Assembly: GCF_019703875.1 (NCBI RefSeq)
Contig: NZ_AP024110.1
Coordinates: forward strand, 2,356,001 to 2,420,000
DNA length: 64,000 bases
From: Methyloradius palustris
Lineage (GTDB): Bacteria > Pseudomonadota > Gammaproteobacteria > Burkholderiales > Methylophilaceae
Reading direction: 5' to 3'
A program made the translations under genes and the position numbers. The notes beneath the pieces were generated by a model, which was not told the origin of the DNA, made no database searches, and was given only the letters and a program-made list of their open reading frames with translations. Shown here piece by piece: positions 52,206 to 61,818 of this stretch (position 1 is the stretch's first letter; every line of letters begins with the position of its first letter).

Positions 52206-54083
52206 TTACAGGCTAAATACGTTCAATGCACCGCCGCCAGGAGCAGCGTTCCATTTGGTCAGTTCTTTATAACCACCAGCAGCACCAAGTGCGTCTGTGT
52301 CGTTATTCAAACCAAGGTTCATCGCAACACCAGCCCAACCGCCGATACCGGACAGTACGCCAACGTATTGTTTACCCTTGTTACCGTAGGTGAATGCATT
52401 ACCGATTACGCCAGAACCAACTTGTTGTTTCCAGAGCAATTTACCAGTTTGAGCATCAACTGCCTTGAAATCACGTTCTAGAGTACCGTAGAACACGATG
52501 TCAGAAGCGGTTGTTAATGAACCACCCCAAGCAGAGAATTTCTCTTTGTTGTACCAAGCTGCTTTACCTTTGATTGGATCCCAAGCTTCGAAACCACCCA
52601 TTACGCCATCTGGACCAGCAAACATGGTCAGAGTAGCGCCAACCCATGGTTGACCAGCAACGTACTTGCTTTCAACTGGCTCATAGGTCATGCAAACATG
52701 GTTCAATGGAATGTACATTAAACCTGTACGTGGGCTGTAAGATTGTGGTTGTTGATCCTTAACACCCAAAGCTGCTGGGCAAACGCCCTTAGCATTGTAA
52801 TCTTGGTGTGTAGAAGCAGTGCCCAACTTGTTAGGTACACCAGTCTTCAAATCAACTGAGCTAGCCCAGTTAACGAAAGGATTGGCTTTAGCAGCAACTA
52901 ACAATGTACCGTTTGAAGCATCCCATGTGTAGTTGAAACCGTTACGGTCAGTATGGTGAGCATATGTCTTACCATCTTTGTCGAACAGAACAACTTCATT
53001 GATGCCGTCATAATCCCACTCGTCATGTGGAGTCATTTGCATGCCCCACTTAGCGATACCGGTATCAACGTCACGTGCGAATACAGTCATAGACCACTTG
53101 TTGTCACCTGGACGTACATCTGGGTTCCAAACTGATGGGTTACCTGTTCCGTAATACACTAAGTTTGACTTAGGATCATACGGCCACCAACCCCATACTG
53201 AACCACCGCCGTGTTCCCAGCCGTTTTTAACAGCTTGTGGCTTGAGCCATGTACGTGTGCCCAGTTCTTTTTGACCAATAACTAACTTGTCGTTAGCGAT
53301 AGGCTTAAATGAACCACCTTCTTTGTTACCGCCGTTTACATCTTCGTAAACTGACAGCGCACTGTATTGTGGGTTTTCTTTGTTAAAGTCAGCACCAATC
53401 AGAACTTCAGCATCAGGACCTGTGCTGTATGCTTTCCATGCCAATGAACCATCTTTCAGGTTATAAGCAGCGATAAAGCAACGTACGCCGAACTCAGCAC
53501 CTGAGCAACCGGTCAATACTTTGTCTTTAATCACGTGTGGAGCATTGGTGTTAGTTGCGCCAACTTTAGGATCGTTAACTTTAACGTCCCAAACTTTAGC
53601 ACCGGTTTTAGCATCAAGAGCAACTAAAGTACCGTCATTTTGTTGCAAGAAAATCTTGCCATCGCCGAAACCAAGACCACGGCTTACGTTGTCGCAGCAA
53701 AGAACTGCTTGAACTGATGGATCTTGTTTAGGGAAGTAAGACCAGATGATCTTTTGGTTGTCGTTCAAATCAAGCGCGTAAACATTGTTTGGGAACGCTG
53801 TGTGAACGTACATAACACCGTTCAGAACGATAGGTGAACCTTCGTGACCACGGTTTACACCGGTAGCGAATGTCCATGCTGTCTTCAGGCTCTTGATGTT
53901 ACCTTTGTTAATTTGTGACAAGGTGCTGTAACCTTGGTTATTGAACTGGCCACGTGGGTGAACCCAGTTATTTGCATCTTTCATAGCAGCTTCTTGGTCA
54001 GCTGCAGCTGAAGCAACCAATGGCATTACCATTGAAGCGCCAACTACTAAACCGAGAGCCAACTTGATTTTGCTCATCTCCAT
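52206..54083 (-). CDS. xoxF: Lanthanide-dependent PQQ methanol dehydrogenase XoxF
   Basis: Periplasmic PQQ enzyme oxidising methanol. Signal MEMSKIKLALGLVVGASMVMPLVASAAA, then an eight-bladed propeller of 625 residues. Cys129-Cys130 (LCCDNVSRG) form the vicinal disulfide over PQQ. DEWDYDG holds catalytic Asp357 and Asp359. The extra Asp, where MxaF has Ala, marks lanthanide-type enzymes. WGWWPYDP and TGNPSVWNPD are conserved neighbours of the site. GGAG is seven bases before the ATG. No mxaF in the window. Confidence 0.97.
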   Translation of the reverse strand: MEMSKIKLALGLVVGASMVMPLVASAAADQEAAMKDANNWVHPRGQFNNQGYSTLSQINKGNIKSLKTAWTFATGVNRGHEGSPIVLNGVMYVHTAFPNNVYALDLNDNQKIIWSYFPKQDPSVQAVLCCDNVSRGLGFGDGKIFLQQNDGTLVALDAKTGAKVWDVKVNDPKVGATNTNAPHVIKDKVLTGCSGAEFGVRCFIAAYNLKDGSLAWKAYSTGPDAEVLIGADFNKENPQYSALSVYEDVNGGNKEGGSFKPIANDKLVIGQKELGTRTWLKPQAVKNGWEHGGGSVWGWWPYDPKSNLVYYGTGNPSVWNPDVRPGDNKWSMTVFARDVDTGIAKWGMQMTPHDEWDYDGINEVVLFDKDGKTYAHHTDRNGFNYTWDASNGTLLVAAKANPFVNWASSVDLKTGVPNKLGTASTHQDYNAKGVCPAALGVKDQQPQSYSPRTGLMYIPLNHVCMTYEPVESKYVAGQPWVGATLTMFAGPDGVMGGFEAWDPIKGKAAWYNKEKFSAWGGSLTTASDIVFYGTLERDFKAVDAQTGKLLWKQQVGSGVIGNAFTYGNKGKQYVGVLSGIGGWAGVAMNLGLNNDTDALGAAGGYKELTKWNAAPGGGALNVFSL

Positions 54084-54365
54084 TTTATTTCTCCATAGCT
54101 ATTACTACTAAGGGTTAAACAACACTAAGCATAAAGTACTGTAGCTTTTTATTGATTCGAGCTTTTACAGTAGATAATGCTTTAATTTTTCACTCGCAAC
54201 ACAGCGAGTAACCTACATATTAGAACAGTCGAAAATGTTTTGCAATACTCTATTTACAATTTATTTACATTTGGCTTAGAAATTTGTAATAACTTTCATA
54301 TATGCATAGCTTGGCGGACAGCTGATGTATAATTTAATCAATATAATCAATTAGTAATATATATT

Positions 54366-55328
54366 ATGACAACCAATAATCACACTTACAATTTGTATCC
54401 TGAAATCGATATAGCACGCCATAACTGGCTAAAAGTCTCTGGTTTACATGAAATGTACTACGAAGAGTCGGGAAATCTGCAGGGTTTACCTGTTGTTTTT
54501 CTTCATGGTGGACCAGGCAGCGGCTGTAATCCTGCGCAGCGCCGATTTTTTGATCCCACTTTTTACAGAATCATTCTGTTAGATCAACGCGGCTGCGGCA
54601 GAAGTAAGCCGCTAGGCGAAACCAACCAGAATACGACCGATGATCTGGTTGAAGATATAGATAAACTAAGAACCGCTTTAGGCATTGAAAAATGGCTGGT
54701 GTTTGGTGGCTCATGGGGTAGCACGCTGGCACTAGCCTACGCGATTGCACACCCTGAGCGGGTCACTGGGCTCATTTTGCGCGGCATATTTTTAAGCCGT
54801 CAAAATGAGCTTGACTGGTTTTTACAAGATGTACGGCATTTTTATCCTGAAGCCTGGGAGAAGTTAACCACTTATATACCAGCCAATGAACACAATGATT
54901 TGCTACAGGCTTATGCCACTCGCATATTTTCAGAAGACAAATCCATAAGCGTTCCAGCAGCCACCAACTGGAATGCCTATGAGAGCAGCATCATGACCTT
55001 ACGCCCGAGCACAGGCAGCGGCGGCAACCCAGTCAGTGATGAAATACAATTGGCGCGCGCGCGCGTACAACTGCACTACATTTTGAATGGCTGCTTTGTG
55101 GGCACGCGAGACATGTTAAAAGAAGCCAGCATACTAAAACACATCCCCACCACTATTGTGCAAGGTCGTTATGACATGGTCTGCCCACCATTAACCGCCT
55201 GGGAATTGTCTCAAGCCATGCCACATGCAGAGTTTTATATGGTGGTAGATGCAGGGCATTCAGCGATGGAAGCTGGCACCACTTCCGCACTGGTGGCTGC
55301 TACCGAAAAATTCAAAGCATTCAGTTAA
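54366..55328 (+). CDS. pip: Proline iminopeptidase
   Basis: Releases N-terminal proline. Alpha/beta hydrolase of 320 residues: VVFLHGGPGSGCNPAQRRFFDP (oxyanion hole HGGPG), LVFGGSWGSTLALAYA (nucleophile Ser), RYDMVCPP (Asp) and VDAGHSAME (His). Complete catalytic triad, cytoplasmic. It is divergent from xoxF, with a 282-base AT-rich gap. Confidence 0.95.
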   Translation: MTTNNHTYNLYPEIDIARHNWLKVSGLHEMYYEESGNLQGLPVVFLHGGPGSGCNPAQRRFFDPTFYRIILLDQRGCGRSKPLGETNQNTTDDLVEDIDKLRTALGIEKWLVFGGSWGSTLALAYAIAHPERVTGLILRGIFLSRQNELDWFLQDVRHFYPEAWEKLTTYIPANEHNDLLQAYATRIFSEDKSISVPAATNWNAYESSIMTLRPSTGSGGNPVSDEIQLARARVQLHYILNGCFVGTRDMLKEASILKHIPTTIVQGRYDMVCPPLTAWELSQAMPHAEFYMVVDAGHSAMEAGTTSALVAATEKFKAFS

Positions 55329-55365
55329 AATAGCGCCCTAGCATTACTCAAACCCAAGGCATATT

Positions 55366-56670
55366 TTGGCGATTCATTTCAGGCAAGTAAAAGCTCTAGG
55401 CAATCATCCTGCGATTGCCCTGCCACGTGCGGTATATGCCAAACATAGGTATAGCACGCCAGTATTTGTGCTGAGGGAAACGCTCAATGCGTTTCGAGTA
55501 CACAATGGCTTTAACATTTCTGCATCGCTTTCTTTTTATGCGCTATTTGCGCTAATACCGATGGCTTTGCTGATGTTTTTCATGCTGAGCCATCTCATCG
55601 TCTCGTCCAATTCTGCCATTGTTAAGCTAGCTATACTCACAGGCACCCTCGTGCCTAAATTCAGCCATCGCATCATGATTGAGGTTTACAACATCTCAAA
55701 ACATGGCGCGGTATGGGGCGTGTTTGGCTTTTTTGTCTTGTTCTGGATAGTCACGCCACTGGCAGGCGCTTTGCGTTCGGCCTTTCATACCATTGCTGCC
55801 CGAGTGGAATCGCCCTCTTTTATTAAACGCAAAATCAAAGATGTACTGGCGGTCATCGGCATACTGGCGCTTTTTCTCATATTTACCTTTTTAGGGTTAA
55901 TGACCGAAAAGCTGGTTGGTTATATACAACCATTTACCAAGCACACTGCATTGATTAGTTCCTTCAGCTCGATCATATTCAGCACCTTGCTGATGGCCAT
56001 GTTTTACCGATTCTTTTTCCCTGCCAAAATTGCGCTCAAACACATATTGATTGGCTCTATCGTCACAGGCCTGCTCTGGCTCGCCATGCGGCCGGCATTC
56101 ACCTTGTTTTTATCCCTAAGCCAATCTTACGGTAGTGTATTTGGCGGCATGAAAAATATGTTTGTTTCTATCGTCTGGCTGTATTACACCTTTATTGTGT
56201 TCCTGCTCGGCACCGAGCTCATTGCAACACTGCATAAAAAAGATGTGCTGTTGCTTAAGGGCTTGTTCCACGAGATGCCAGATGATAAAGCGCACTATTT
56301 AAATGAGTTGATGATGCGCTACGGCAAAACTTACAAAGCGGGTGACTACATATATAAAGAAGGCGACGAAGGACATGAAATCTATTATGTGGTGGATGGG
56401 CAACTGCAACTGATCCACAAAAGTCGCATATTGCGCGATTTGCATGCTGGTGATTATTTCGGCGAAATGGCCTTTTTAACGGACACCACCAGATATGCGG
56501 ATGCAAAAGTCAGCACAGATCACACACGCATTATCGTCATCAGCGCAGAGAATATCGAAACCCTACTCTCCAGCGACCCGAATGTTGCCCTGAATTTTCT
56601 CAAAGAAATGGCAACTCGGCTGCAAGAAACCCAATTGCAAAGCAACTACAGCAATCTTAAACAGCCATGA
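55366..56670 (+). CDS. YihY/BrkB membrane protein fused to a cyclic-nucleotide-binding domain
   Basis: 434 residues. N-terminal six-helix BrkB/UPF0761 domain (about 40-290; GFNISASLSFYALFALIPMALL, GSVFGGMKNMFVSIVWLYYTF). A soluble part (about 315-425) is a CRP-like cNMP domain: KTYKAGDYIYKEGDEGHEIYYVVDGQ and LHAGDYFGEMAFLTDTTRYADAKV; the phosphate cassette FGEMAFL...TTRYADA is near-canonical. Start TTG at 55366 is the only early option. Whether it binds cAMP, cGMP or nothing is unknown. Confidence 0.85.
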   Translation: MAIHFRQVKALGNHPAIALPRAVYAKHRYSTPVFVLRETLNAFRVHNGFNISASLSFYALFALIPMALLMFFMLSHLIVSSNSAIVKLAILTGTLVPKFSHRIMIEVYNISKHGAVWGVFGFFVLFWIVTPLAGALRSAFHTIAARVESPSFIKRKIKDVLAVIGILALFLIFTFLGLMTEKLVGYIQPFTKHTALISSFSSIIFSTLLMAMFYRFFFPAKIALKHILIGSIVTGLLWLAMRPAFTLFLSLSQSYGSVFGGMKNMFVSIVWLYYTFIVFLLGTELIATLHKKDVLLLKGLFHEMPDDKAHYLNELMMRYGKTYKAGDYIYKEGDEGHEIYYVVDGQLQLIHKSRILRDLHAGDYFGEMAFLTDTTRYADAKVSTDHTRIIVISAENIETLLSSDPNVALNFLKEMATRLQETQLQSNYSNLKQP

Positions 56671-56752
56671 TTTGTGCCAAATCAATCATGCAAATGTCTG
56701 ATTGATTTATCATATCGAATTCGTCATTCAAGATTCAGCAGAAAGCTCCACC

Positions 56753-57706
56753 GTGTCTCACATTATTGTTGCCGCCCTCTATAAATTTGCCAGCTTGCCA
56801 GACTTTCAGGCGCTGCAAGCCCAGCTGCTTGACGTCTGTGTATCGCACGGGCTGAAGGGTACGCTGTTGCTGGCAGATGAAGGCATCAATGGCACAGTAG
56901 CCGGCAGTCGCGAAGGCATAGACAGCATGCTGGCCTACCTGAAATCAGACCCCAGACTTGCGGATTTGGAGCATAAAGAATCGTTCGCTGATGAAATGCC
57001 ATTTTACCGCATGAAGGTACGGCTAAAGAAAGAGATCGTCACGCTAGGCGTGCCAGGCGTAAGCCCGAATAAAGCCGTTGGCACCTATGTAAAACCAGAA
57101 GACTGGAATGCGCTGATTTCAGACCCAGAGGTAGTGTTGATCGACACCCGTAACGGCTATGAATATGACATTGGCACATTCCGTGGTGCGGTTGACCCAA
57201 AAACCACCACATTCCGCGAATTCCCCAATTACGTGCAACAGAATCTCGACCCTAAAAAACATAAAAAAGTCGCCATGTTCTGCACGGGCGGCATACGTTG
57301 CGAAAAAGCAAGCGCCTACATGCTGGAGCAAGGCTTTGAAGATGTGTACCACTTGCAGGGCGGCATTCTCAAATACCTGGAGAACGTGCCTGCAGAAGAA
57401 AGCCTGTGGCAAGGCGAATGCTTTGTGTTCGACCAACGCGTGGCCGTCGGGCATGGCCTGGAATTAGGCGAATATGACCAGTGCCACGCCTGCCGTCACC
57501 CTGTATCGCCAGAAGAAAAAACGTCCGAGCATTATATGGAAGGCGTTTCATGCCCATATTGCTACAACACCTTAACGCCTGAAAAGCGCGCTCGCGTTGC
57601 TGAGCGGCAAAAACAAGTTGCGCTTGCCAAAGCGCGTGGTGAAACGCATATCGGCGAAGTGCATATTAAAGAAACCCGAAAAAAATCCCCTGATACGCAG
57701 GCCTGA
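56753..57706 (+). CDS. trhO: tRNA uridine(34) hydroxylase TrhO (rhodanese family)
   Basis: Hydroxylates U34 of some tRNAs. N-terminal ferredoxin-like part (LYKFASLPDFQALQ, GTLLLADEGINGTVAGS), a rhodanese domain with active Cys in VAMFCTGGIRCEKASAYM, and C-terminal cysteines CHACRHP and CPYC likely binding metal. GTG 56753 (MSHIIVAALYKF) fits relatives; the frame continues to 56702. About 317 residues. Confidence 0.92.
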   Translation: MSHIIVAALYKFASLPDFQALQAQLLDVCVSHGLKGTLLLADEGINGTVAGSREGIDSMLAYLKSDPRLADLEHKESFADEMPFYRMKVRLKKEIVTLGVPGVSPNKAVGTYVKPEDWNALISDPEVVLIDTRNGYEYDIGTFRGAVDPKTTTFREFPNYVQQNLDPKKHKKVAMFCTGGIRCEKASAYMLEQGFEDVYHLQGGILKYLENVPAEESLWQGECFVFDQRVAVGHGLELGEYDQCHACRHPVSPEEKTSEHYMEGVSCPYCYNTLTPEKRARVAERQKQVALAKARGETHIGEVHIKETRKKSPDTQA

Positions 57707-57961
57707 AATCTTGCTTGTGCATCATCACATATAAAATACATTACCGTATAACGTTAATTTTTTATTAACTATCACTATGCTGCTTTGAATATGGTATTCA
57801 AGCAATATTGAACTAATTTCTTTTTATTTTGACATATACAGGTTAGTATAAATATGAGATTAAGTATTCAGCTTAACTTTTAAAAATTAACTTAAAAAAG
57901 CGCTTATTTAATCTCATTGATATTTCTATCTCAAACAAACCAACATAAAAGGAATATTGTC

Positions 57962-58492
57962 ATGAATAAAATCGCACTTGTAATGATGACCACCGCCCTA
58001 GCCATGCCAATGGCTGCATTCGCTGCAAAAGCAACAACGCTGAGCGTAGATGAAAAAATCGAGATCAATGCGCCAGCATCTGCAGTCTGGGCTAAAGCCA
58101 ATAACTTTGGCGACCTTGGTGCTTGGCACCCTGCAGTTAAAAAGACTGAAATAGTTGAAGGCACTAACAATAAAGTAGGCGCTGTACGTTTGTTGACCCT
58201 GCAAGATGACGGCACTATCAAAGAAAAGCTCAATGCCTACAGCGACAAAAACAAGTCTTTTAAATACCAGATTCTTGAGGGTGTATTGCCAGTAAGTAGC
58301 TATGTGTCCGTTTTTACAGTTAAAGACATAGCAGGCGGCAAATCATTGGTTGAGTGGAAAGGCCATTTCAAACGCAAAGATACTTCAGCCACACCAGCAG
58401 CTGGCCAGACTGATGAAGATGCTACCAAGACCATCCATGCTGTTTATACAGGCGGTCTTGAAAACCTGAAGAAGATTAGCGAAACCAAGTAA
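57962..58492 (+). CDS. MxaD-like periplasmic SRPBCC protein
   Basis: 176 residues with a signal peptide (MNKIALVMMTTALAMPMAAFA) followed by a START/SRPBCC fold (KIEINAPASAVWAKANNFGDLGAWHPAVKKTEI). The family includes MxaD, which influences the interaction between methanol dehydrogenase and its cytochrome. AAAGGA precedes the ATG. Although 4 kb from xoxF, its localisation and family suggest a role with it. Confidence 0.82.
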   Translation: MNKIALVMMTTALAMPMAAFAAKATTLSVDEKIEINAPASAVWAKANNFGDLGAWHPAVKKTEIVEGTNNKVGAVRLLTLQDDGTIKEKLNAYSDKNKSFKYQILEGVLPVSSYVSVFTVKDIAGGKSLVEWKGHFKRKDTSATPAAGQTDEDATKTIHAVYTGGLENLKKISETK

Positions 58493-58514
58493 TATTCTTT
58501 AGTGATTAAGTCAT

Positions 58515-58545
58515 AGCAAAAAACGCCCGATGGGCGTTTTTTGCT
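58515..58545. terminator. Bidirectional terminator
   Basis: AGCA6-type arm AGCAAAAAACGCCC pairs with GGGCGTTTTTTGCT around GAT, between the MxaD-like gene and the convergent chemoreceptor gene. It is a strong intrinsic terminator. Confidence 0.95.
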
Positions 58546-58566
58546 ATTCAAACGACTCAATGCCAT

Positions 58567-60858
58567 CTAAAACTCGGCCCAGTCTCCATCCTCACTATTG
58601 CCCTTGTTAACGATGGCTGGCGCTGCTCTTGGTGGCGCAACAGGCCTGGCTGATTTAGTAGAAAATTGACTGCCCACTGCCACCCTGCCTGAGTTCGAGC
58701 CTTGATTTCCATACAGCTTAAATCTGCTGACAGACTCCATCAAATTAGCCGCTTGTTCTACCAGAGATTCAGAAGCAGCGGCCGCTTGCTCAACCAACGC
58801 AGAATTTTGCTGGGTGACTTCATCCATCTGTGTCACGGCATTATTCACCTGATTAATCCCCGTGCTTTGCTCGACAGATGCCGCTGCGATTTCGCCCATG
58901 ATATCAGTCACTCGCTTCACAGAGTTCACAATATCTTCCATGGTCTCGCCAGCTTCTTGCACCAACTTTGTACCACCCTGCACTTTTTCCACCGACTCTG
59001 AAATCAGCTGTTTGATCTCTTTGGCAGCCGCAGCTGAGCGTTGTGCCAGATTACGTACCTCACCTGCCACAACCGCAAAACCGCGCCCATCTTCACCCGC
59101 ACGCGCCGCTTCAACCGCTGCGTTAAGTGCAAGAATATTAGTCTGGAAGGCAATGCCATCAATCACAGAAATAATGTCCTCAATCTTGCGTGAGCTTGAA
59201 TTGATGTCAGACATCGTGGTGACAACCTGGCCAACAACACTGCCACCTTTAGTGGCGACCTCTGAAGCTTTGGCCGCTAGCTGATTAGCCTGCCTTGCAT
59301 TCTCGGAGTTCTGCTTCACTGTTGAAGCGAGCTCTTCCATGCTTGCAGCGGTTTCTTCCAAGCTAGAAGCTTGCTGTTCAGTACGTTGAGATAAATCATT
59401 GTTACCAGCAGATATCTCATTGGCGGCTGTATTAATAGTTTCGCCACTATCTTTGACCATGGTGATAATTTCGGCCATGTTATCCAGTAACGAATTAACG
59501 CCATCACATAGTTGCGCAATCGAACCGACTTTACCCCCAAGCGGAATACGATGTGTCAAATCAGAGTCTTTCGCTAGCTGAATGACTTGTTGCGTTTCTT
59601 CTACCGCCTTAGCAAGCGCATGCTGCGCATTGATTGCTGCCGTGATATCCGTCGCATATTTAACAACCTTAATCACCTTACCGTTCATATCCGTAATTGG
59701 ATTATATGAAGCACTCAGATGTATCTCTAGTCCGCCTTTAGCCTTACGCTGATATTGCCCCGCATCATACTCACCACGGCCTAGCTTTGCCCAGAACTCA
59801 CGATACTCAGCACTATTTTTATATTCATTATCTACTAGCATCGAATGATGCTGACCGACCAACTCGTTTTCTGAATAACCCACAACATTAAGAAAATTCT
59901 TATTAACCGCAGTGATTTTGCCATCTGGCGTAAATTCGATCACTGCCTGATTTTTGCTAATCGCTTGAATCTGGCTTTCAAAATCATTATTTCTCAATGT
60001 TTGCTCGGTCACATCGATCACATAATTGGCAATTTTATAGAGCTTGCCAGCCATATCTCGAATCGGGCTGTAATAGGCCTGAATCCACACTTCTCGCCCA
60101 CCTTTGGCAATACGCTTGTATCTACCAGACATAAATTCACCATTGGCTATTTTTGCCCACATCGCCTGATATTCGGGGCTTTGCGCAAATGTAGGCTCCA
60201 GCACCAAGCTCACATGCTGGCCAACAAGCTCACTGTTGGTATAGCCTAAAATCTTCTGGTACGTTTCATTTGCTGAGAGAATAATTCCATCAAGACTCAA
60301 ATCAATCGCACCCTGAAATCGATCAATCGCCTCTTTCTGCACTCGGCTGTCAAAATCTTCAATTTCTCTTTTCCTGACTGCTGTGACATCGCGCCATTCA
60401 AGCGTGTTGCCAATGTAGTTTTTCTGCTCGTCATATACGGCGGTAACATACAGCGCAATGGTCAGGCTGCTGACTTTGATATCGGTTTTAAACGGTAAAC
60501 GAGAGCTATCAGCCAGCATCTTGCGTTGGTGTTCGGGGGTTTTGTGAAATACGTCTATGCATGTACCAACGATTTTAGAAGCATCAAAAGAGGGAAATGC
60601 CTGCTTGAACTCAGCTGCATTCTGAGTAAATAAGGCATTACTGGCTTCATTCACATAAGTCACGATAAAGTCGCGGTCCACCATCATGATGGCTGCTGAC
60701 GACCCGTCCATCGCACTTTTTATAGCCAATAATGCATGCTCACGGGCAATGAGCGCCTGTATCTGCGCCTCTTTTTCCGCAATCACTTTATCTTTAAGTG
60801 ATTGTTCTGATTTTAGTTTTATGATCTCGTTCTTATTTTTAAATAAATCAAAGCCCAT
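58567..60858 (-). CDS. Soluble methyl-accepting chemotaxis protein with three PAS domains
   Basis: 763 residues without membrane segments. A coiled-coil start leads to PAS 1 (about 50-170, GSSAAIMMVDRDFIVTYVNE), PAS 2 and PAS 3 (EVWIQAYYSPIRDM; EIHLSASYNPITDM), then a HAMP-like linker and the signalling domain (ARAGEDGRGFAVVAGEVRNLAQ-type tip). It ends DGDWAEF, again an xWxxF tether. GGAGGAG precedes the ATG. It is related to the 34-kb chemoreceptor, particularly in the second half. Confidence 0.93.
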   Translation of the reverse strand: MGFDLFKNKNEIIKLKSEQSLKDKVIAEKEAQIQALIAREHALLAIKSAMDGSSAAIMMVDRDFIVTYVNEASNALFTQNAAEFKQAFPSFDASKIVGTCIDVFHKTPEHQRKMLADSSRLPFKTDIKVSSLTIALYVTAVYDEQKNYIGNTLEWRDVTAVRKREIEDFDSRVQKEAIDRFQGAIDLSLDGIILSANETYQKILGYTNSELVGQHVSLVLEPTFAQSPEYQAMWAKIANGEFMSGRYKRIAKGGREVWIQAYYSPIRDMAGKLYKIANYVIDVTEQTLRNNDFESQIQAISKNQAVIEFTPDGKITAVNKNFLNVVGYSENELVGQHHSMLVDNEYKNSAEYREFWAKLGRGEYDAGQYQRKAKGGLEIHLSASYNPITDMNGKVIKVVKYATDITAAINAQHALAKAVEETQQVIQLAKDSDLTHRIPLGGKVGSIAQLCDGVNSLLDNMAEIITMVKDSGETINTAANEISAGNNDLSQRTEQQASSLEETAASMEELASTVKQNSENARQANQLAAKASEVATKGGSVVGQVVTTMSDINSSSRKIEDIISVIDGIAFQTNILALNAAVEAARAGEDGRGFAVVAGEVRNLAQRSAAAAKEIKQLISESVEKVQGGTKLVQEAGETMEDIVNSVKRVTDIMGEIAAASVEQSTGINQVNNAVTQMDEVTQQNSALVEQAAAASESLVEQAANLMESVSRFKLYGNQGSNSGRVAVGSQFSTKSARPVAPPRAAPAIVNKGNSEDGDWAEF

Positions 60859-61124
60859 GATTCATCTCCTCCGAGTTGTAACATTTTTTTTACATTTTTA
60901 ATTAGTATATGCCTGAAATTTAATTCAGGTAACAAGACTTTTTAACAAAGTAATGCTAAATAACGGCAATACCCTAAATTTCACAAGGATATTTACAAAA
61001 TGGGTTTCAGGGCTTTGTATATTGACCAATCAAACTGAAAACGAGACTAAGCAGGTGAAAAGCTAAAACTTTAGAGTTGGTTTGAAACTAGCGACAAGAA
61101 ATCTTGACGTGGCATAATAAACTC

Positions 61125-61376
61125 ATGAAACCAGAACTACTGCTTGAGCTATTAAAAGAATTAGAAAAAGAAGACCCTATCGACTTCTCAGGCCTACCCT
61201 TCGACGAGAATGACCTACGTCAACTCGCCTGCCTGAATGTGGTTGAGATCATCAATCAACTAGACGATGATGCAACGGAGGAAGACAAAGAACTCTTAAT
61301 GGCGGTAACTGTGGCAAAGCTTGTGCTTGAAAATATGGTGTTGCATGCGAGATTATCGATATTGATGCAAGAATAA
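61125..61376 (+). CDS. Small acidic helical protein, unknown
   Basis: 83 residues starting MKPELLLELLKELEKEDPIDF. Acidic, helical, no signal. ATG 61125 fits better than the upstream opening at 61104. It is separated from the chemoreceptor by 266 bases and followed by a terminator. No family recognised. Confidence 0.7.
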   Translation: MKPELLLELLKELEKEDPIDFSGLPFDENDLRQLACLNVVEIINQLDDDATEEDKELLMAVTVAKLVLENMVLHARLSILMQE

Positions 61377-61393
61377 ATTCTGGGAATCAAAAG

Positions 61394-61427
61394 AAAAAAA
61401 GCTTAGATATTCATCTAAGCTTTTTTT
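61394..61427. terminator. Bidirectional terminator
   Basis: A7 GCTTAGAT / ATCTAAGC T7 around ATTC; perfect arms of 15 bases between convergent small genes. Confidence 0.95.
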
Positions 61428-61443
61428 CTTTAAAACCAAATTT

Positions 61444-61746
61444 CTAAGTAACTAACTTACAACTAGGGCTACACTCCAGCAAAGCGAGTAAATTATCATT
61501 GTATTTAGAATCAGCATATGTTCGCAGATAAGGTAACTTCCCCGCGCTACGAACTACACCAATATATGCACGCTTTCCAGATGTGTAGTCGATGGTGTAA
61601 TACGCTTCTGTTTTAGAATCAATTCTAGCAATTGCAGTTTCACGAGTCATTTTCCACAAGCCAGTATTGTTACCGATATGTGTAATGTGCTCATGAGAAC
61701 TATTGCGGTTAGGTTTGTGAATGCTATTAACTTCAAACTCTTTCAT
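61444..61746 (-). CDS. DUF3892 family protein
   Basis: 100 residues. HITHIGNNTGLWKMTRETAIARID and YLRTYADSKYNDNLLALLEC are the core of DUF3892, a small family without known role. No signal. It follows the YjzC-like gene on the same strand behind a terminator. Confidence 0.82.
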   Translation of the reverse strand: MKEFEVNSIHKPNRNSSHEHITHIGNNTGLWKMTRETAIARIDSKTEAYYTIDYTSGKRAYIGVVRSAGKLPYLRTYADSKYNDNLLALLECSPSCKLVT

Positions 61747-61782
61747 ATATTTAACCTGGCTTTCATATCTGTAGAGAAATAA

Positions 61783-61816
61783 AAATGCCGCCCTAGCAAT
61801 ACTAGGAGCGGCATTT
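61783..61816 (-). terminator. Terminator after the YjzC-like gene
   Basis: AAATGCCGC with CCTAG, loop CAATA, CTAGG, then GCGGCATTT with one bulge. On the minus strand it is followed by TTTATTT. It lies three bases beyond the stop codon. Confidence 0.85.
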
Positions 61817-61818
61817 AT

